Source: Icerya purchasi | Taxonomy: Eukaryota; Arthropoda; Insecta; Hemiptera; Monophlebidae | DNA: 64,000 bases | Reading direction: 5' to 3' | Assembly: GCA_039619475.1 (NCBI GenBank) | Contig: CM077115.1 | Span: 416,400,557 to 416,464,556 of the forward strand | In this document: piece after piece, positions 59,896 through 64,000 of the stretch | Position numbering within the stretch: the first letter of the stretch is position 1 | Layout of the letters: each line of letters starts with the position of its first letter | Position numbers and translations under genes: made by a program | Notes under the pieces: generated by a model | The model's database searches: none | Told to the model about the DNA's origin: nothing | The model's input: only the letters and a program-made list of their open reading frames with translations

Positions 59896-62397
59896 TTTTT
59901 TTTTTTTTTTTTTTTTTTTTTATGGGTGTGTATGAGGGTTTCCATGTGCCGTGTTTAACTACTGGGGCTATTACAGCACATGGAGCCTACTTAAGCTGAT
60001 TAAACGCGATAGTACAGATCGCTGCTCCGCATGAAAGCTAATACTGCTGCGACCGCGGGCGGAGCATTTGACAGTATCGTAGAAGTAGAGGAAGTGGTGA
60101 AGTGAATGGATCGCGGTACTGCAAATGAGGGACATTCGAGGAGTAGGTGATAGGTGGATGGGATGCTCGATTGACTACAAAAGAGGCGGACATTTGGGGG
60201 TACCTGGCTTGTGAATATGTAGCTGTGCGAGAGGGTTGTATGTTCTATTCGGAGACGATTTAGGACAGAAAAATCTCTGCGGGAAACTCCGTCTGTGGGC
60301 CACCAAGGCTCCGTGGTTGTTTTTATGCTTCGAAGAAACGTACTTGAAGATCTCCATTCCTGTTGTCATTCTTCTCCAGTTTGCTGCATAAACATACGAG
60401 CCATGGTAGGGGGAAGAGGGGGTTGTGTGGCATTGGAGAGAACAGTGTCGCCTGAGCTGCTCGATTGACACGCCCATTGCCTGGAATCCCAACATGAGCC
60501 GGCACCCATAGGAAAGACAGTTCAGAGTTTAAATGTGATAACCTGTATAATAGGTAATGGACCTTCCTTACCATAGGGTTGTTGGATTTAATCTCTGAGA
60601 TGAGTTGAAGGGAGTTTAGAGAGTCAGTTACGAGTAGGGCTTTTTGGGACTGGGGGTTGCTATCGGTGTAGTGTTGGATACAAAAGACCATCGTGTATAT
60701 TCCAGCGTCCAGTGCTGTACAATAATCGTGCAGTCTAACTGACTCTGCTGCCCCTGAGGCTTCGAAGGAGCATGCCGCCGGTGACTGCCTTCGCTCCATC
60801 TGTGTAGAGGCATGCATGGTCTGTGTAGCTCGCTATGATATTTGTTGCTATTTGTGCTATGTTTGGGGGGTATTGTATTTTGCTAAAATTTTGTCAGCGG
60901 TATGTTGATGTTTGTGATTGGCTGACTCCAAGGTGGTGCGGTTGCTGCGAAGTCTGGCAGAGTTCTTGGGATTGAAGAGATTTGGAAACATCCCATAACC
61001 GAAAAAAGTTCGGGCACTGGGTCATTCCCAAACCTCATATTAGGAGATATTGTCGGGGTTTTGGTACTACTAAGGACGGTGCTCAATTCTTTAAAGTTAT
61101 AGTACTTCCTATAGTAGGACAGCGGGGGACAACCTGCCAGTGCATACAAACTTATAACCGGAGAAGAGGGATGAGCAAAAAGGATAGACCGGAGGGCCGT
61201 AGAATGTATAGGATCTAAGGATCTTAGCACACTTTTAGCGCCTCAGGAGTACACCTGGCACCCGTAATTGATTCGTGAAAGGATAATCAATCTGTAAATT
61301 GTAAGAAGTAATTTTGGGTTTATATTGTATTTGTAATTTGATAGATATTTCAGGATAGACAAGGATTTTAGGCATTTGGTTTTGAGCTCAGCTATGTGAT
61401 AGCGCCAGGGAAGTTTTTTATCGAATATTAAGACTAGAAACTTGACTGATGGACGATTTAGGATAGGAAAACCATTTAGACTCAGGAATACGCTGGGAAG
61501 TGGGTTTTGGCGTCCTCTGTGGAAATCAACACATATTGTTTTTGTTAAGTACCTGGCCACTCGGGCATATTTGGCAATGAAGCAGCTGATTCCTTGGCTC
61601 GGGCTGCTGCTGCTTCCTCTCGTCTTTTTTTTATTAAAATTCCATCCGATAACCTGCTATCAATTTGTAAAAGCTTTCATATCCGATTTTGGTCGGATAC
61701 CTATGTTTCTTCTTTTTCCAACAGTTGTTCCTTTTACCTGTCAGTCCAGCCTACTCTTCCTTCATATTCATGGTTTCTTTTGCATCCCTCCCTTCGTCGT
61801 TCTGATGTTGTTTCCATTGTTCGCAGGCTCTTTGGCCATTCTTTGCTGCCTTCATCCAGATTTCGTTTCTCCTTGATTTCTTCTCCACACTGTCCTCTCC
61901 ATCCGGATGATGCAATTATTTGCGACGCCGATCATGTTTTCTTCCAGTGTTCATCCCTCTCCGTGGAGCGTTCTGCCTTATATTCTTATTTGCTTAAGCT
62001 TGGACTTCCTACCCCTTATTGTGTTTCCTATATCCTGTCCTTTCCTTCCCCACTAATTATTCCTGCTATCTGTTCCGTTTTAGTTAACATTTCTGATCGG
62101 ATCAAAATATAACCGACTTCTTTCCTTACCTTTTGTTTCTGGGTAAAGGTCCTTGGTTGACGAGCCCAAAAAAAAAAAAAAAAAAGAAGTTTTTGTTAAG
62201 CAGAAGGTCAGACCGTTATCATTGGACCACTTCTGTAAATTTTCGATGGATTTTTGGAGGATATTTTGAGCGTTTATAGGATGGTTGGATGATAAGGATA
62301 TATTCAGGTCATCGACGTAGAGCCGGGACGTTACAGGGGCGGCAAGGCAGTCAATTATGTCACTGATATAAATTATAGATAACAGAAGAAACTTCAA
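59896..62397 (-). mobile_element. I-like LINE, 5'-truncated, split by LINE copy A5
   Basis: Reverse-strand order: RT YISDIIDCLAAPVTSRLYVD then DLNISLSS (the YVDD box, about 62345-62300), IENLQKWSNDNGLTFCLTKT (about 62255-62190), [insertion 61550-62188 plus duplication], ICVDFHRGRQ, FDKKLPWRYHIAELKTKCLK (about 61440-61375), YRLIILSRINYGCQVYS (about 61300-61245), SLDPIHSTALR, then RNase H (ALLVTDSLNSLQLI, FLWVPAHVGIPGNGRVNRAA, about 60640-60445). A C-terminal part ends near FMRSSDLYYRV (about 60030-60000). The A-tail is the T-run 59896-59921. Frameshifts lie near 60.85 and 60.4 kb. YVDD plus RNase H fits the I/Nimb group. Confidence 0.8.
61550..62188 (+). mobile_element. family A LINE copy A5, inserted in the I-like LINE
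   Basis: The 639-bp insert starts inside the RNase H end (VPGHSGIFGNEAADSLARAA, 61549-61608), stays open through IRFWSDTYVSSFSN, RLFGHSLLPSSRF and the knuckle CDADHVFFQCSSLSVERSAL (about 61930-61980), and stops at 62110-62112. The 3' UTR ends GGGTAAAGGTCCTTGGTTGA followed by CGAGCCC and an A-tail (62168-62188). Exact 12-bp duplications GTTTTTGTTAAG flank it (61538-61549, 62189-62200). The open frame and exact duplication mean this is a recent insertion, although the copy itself is a dead-on-arrival fragment. Confidence 0.93.
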
Positions 62398-63239
62398 TAA
62401 ACGTATCCCTAAATAAACTTGCTAGATACGAATGAAACAGAAAATATAACGAATGTATGTTAGAAGCAAATTCAATCCAGTTATGTTACATTTTAAATGA
62501 CGTAGAGTTGATGGTTTGTAATTTTTTTAAATATAGCTGACTATAAATAAAAAAAAAAAAAATGAAAAGAACCAATATGAAATTAGACTATCATCTTTAT
62601 CCGTTTTGTATTACTAATACTAACGGAATTCTTAAATTTATATCGCAAAAGTCCGTTTACTTTTGATATTTCACACCGAAGTGTTGTCATTTCAAAAAAA
62701 AATGAACAACCCAATAAAATTATGTAAAATATATGTTTTGTGATTATACATATATGTATATATATACATAACATGCTATACACGTGAAAAAACTGAATCG
62801 TTAACGAAGAGCGGTATTTTTTGTGTGGAATTTCTGATAGCAGTGAATGGGTAATGTGGAAATAAATTTGGTAACTCGTGTTTCCCACTAACACGAATGA
62901 TAAAGTTTAACGGATGTTACCTGAAAATCAGCGCAAGTAGTCTTTAAAAAGGCCTGAGTTCGCTACGCCCGAAAGAGCTGGCCCCCTGAAATGTATCATC
63001 TCAAATGGCGATTTTTTTCTTTCAATATTTAGAGCGAATTTCGAAATCGATGTATTCTTTGTAAAAACAGTTTTCAGATGTAAAAACAAAGCAATAATAG
63101 TCCCTGTTTTGCAATGCAGAACTAAATTAATTATTGGTTATTTTTTAACTTTTTTCCCCTAATTATTCGTGAGTGGCGAAGACGGTGAAGGGAAAACTTA
63201 TACCTGCCGGATGTTTCATTACGTCTAAAAATTAAAGAT
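62398..63239. other. unassigned AT-rich DNA
   Basis: No gene is recognised. An A-run lies at about 62549-62562 and a short TATA-rich stretch at 62747-62770. Confidence 0.5.
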
Positions 63240-63961
63240 ATGAAGATAAATTTTTTCAATTCACAAGTATTATCTGGGCATGGCGAGTTCCAATCCTATT
63301 TATTTAGATTTAAGCTGCTGATGCTCCATCTTGTACTTTGTGTTTATCGGGTGTTACTGATGATGTTAAACATTTTTCATTTGGATGTTCCACCTTCTCC
63401 GGCATTCGTAAAGCTTATAATATGGTTCCATCCTATACATCCTCTATTCTTGATAAGAGTAACCATGCGGTCTTCCTGAAGTAATCTTAAAGGAACTGTA
63501 CGCTTTAAATTTGCTTTATGTAATCAGTAGCCTTCTCCACACACTAATTCAACCGTTAACCCGATGATGTTGATCTGCTTAAGCGGCGTGACCTCCTTTT
63601 CGGCATCCGCTTAATTTACTCTATGTATTATTTTAAGTTATATTTCAGAACATATTTGTATAGATTTACATGTTTCTATTTTTATAAACTCGTCTTTTTA
63701 TCCTTCCTTCATTGTTGCTACAGACTACTTCACATACAACTTTGTCGGTGACTTTCATCTTGTCCCCTTCCAATAATCTAAGTATATCTTGCAGGGAACA
63801 CTCCACTTTTATTTCGTTTTATTTAAGCTACACATTCATTTGCACCCATCATTCCTTTTTAGGTACACTAGTTTCCTGTACTTCGAGCACAGATATTATA
63901 ATAAATATATTTCCCCATCCATAATTTTGGAATTAGGGTTATATAAAAAAAAAAAAAAAAA
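63240..63961 (+). mobile_element. R1-like LINE, 3'-terminal fragment
   Basis: NFFNSQVLSGHGEFQSYLFR (about 63252-63308) is the conserved LTGHGxFxxYLxRF segment of R1-clade ORF2 C-termini. After a one-base shift it continues as a zinc knuckle: DAPSCTLCLSGVTDDVKHFS then FGC (about 63316-63385; C-x2-C ... H-x4-C). The frame then reads GIRKAYNMVPSY and stops near 63480. A non-coding stretch and an A-tail (63944-63960) would be its 3' end, though the 3' UTR assignment is inferred. A related segment (FTGHGAIGEYLHRF) lies in the R1-like copy at 12.3 kb. Confidence 0.65.
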
Positions 63962-64000
63962 CACGTTACATTTACAGAGAACGTTTTTTTCCTTAAAGTC

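Noticed and set aside
61442..61876. 144-codon forward frame through the nested LINE junction
   Set aside because: Out of frame with the real A5 reading and starting in the antisense of the I-like LINE; a shadow.

Overview
This is an AT-rich stretch of an animal nuclear genome, almost certainly an arthropod and probably an insect. The basis is the set of mobile-element families: Jockey, R1, I-like, RTE-like, mariner, Helentron and a TTAA-inserting Kolobok-like transposon. There is no prokaryotic gene organisation, and I found no rRNA, tRNA, CRISPR array or convincing host protein-coding gene. The window reads as a gene-poor transposon graveyard containing one fresh element. All family names come from reading translated motifs by eye; no database search was run.

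Layout. 0.8-5.7 kb: a decayed RNase H-bearing LINE (family A, copy A1), a mariner transposase scrap, and a reverse-strand family A copy (A2). 5.8-10 kb: unassigned AT-rich DNA with one candidate 120-bp intron. 10.1-13.8 kb: a nest of LINEs, with a Jockey 3' end abutting an RTE-like LINE that is itself split by a forward R1-like LINE. 13.8-34.8 kb: mostly unassigned sequence with microsatellites, a 53-bp minisatellite, a Jockey scrap carrying a (TA)n expansion, two diverged copies of an unknown repeat, a LINE C-terminal scrap at 31.4 kb and an unrecognised lysine-rich frame at 32.3 kb. 34.8-37.4 kb: a complete-ended Kolobok-like transposon (TTAA, 16-bp perfect inverted repeats) with a broken transposase and a roughly 0.4-kb-armed internal palindrome. 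Two related short elements bounded by (TA)n lie at 18.2 and 39.5 kb.

44-50 kb: a LINE relic with a restriction-like-endonuclease type C-terminus, a second Kolobok-like relic preserving the other end of that transposase, a minisatellite, and two successive Helentron 3' ends; the second is preceded by a decayed helicase followed by an AP-type endonuclease. 52-62.4 kb: further family A copies, an uninterrupted Jockey element with both open reading frames and a long A-tail (54.5-59 kb), and an I-like LINE split by a family A copy with an exact 12-bp target duplication. 63.2-64 kb: an R1-like 3' end.

The most interesting structures are the Kolobok-like palindrome with mirrored splice-like sites around the transposase's apparent last exon; the Helentron tandem plus the short Helentron-like non-autonomous candidates; the two nested LINE insertions whose host reading frames resume across the insert; and the intact Jockey copy, the only element here that looks capable of current activity.
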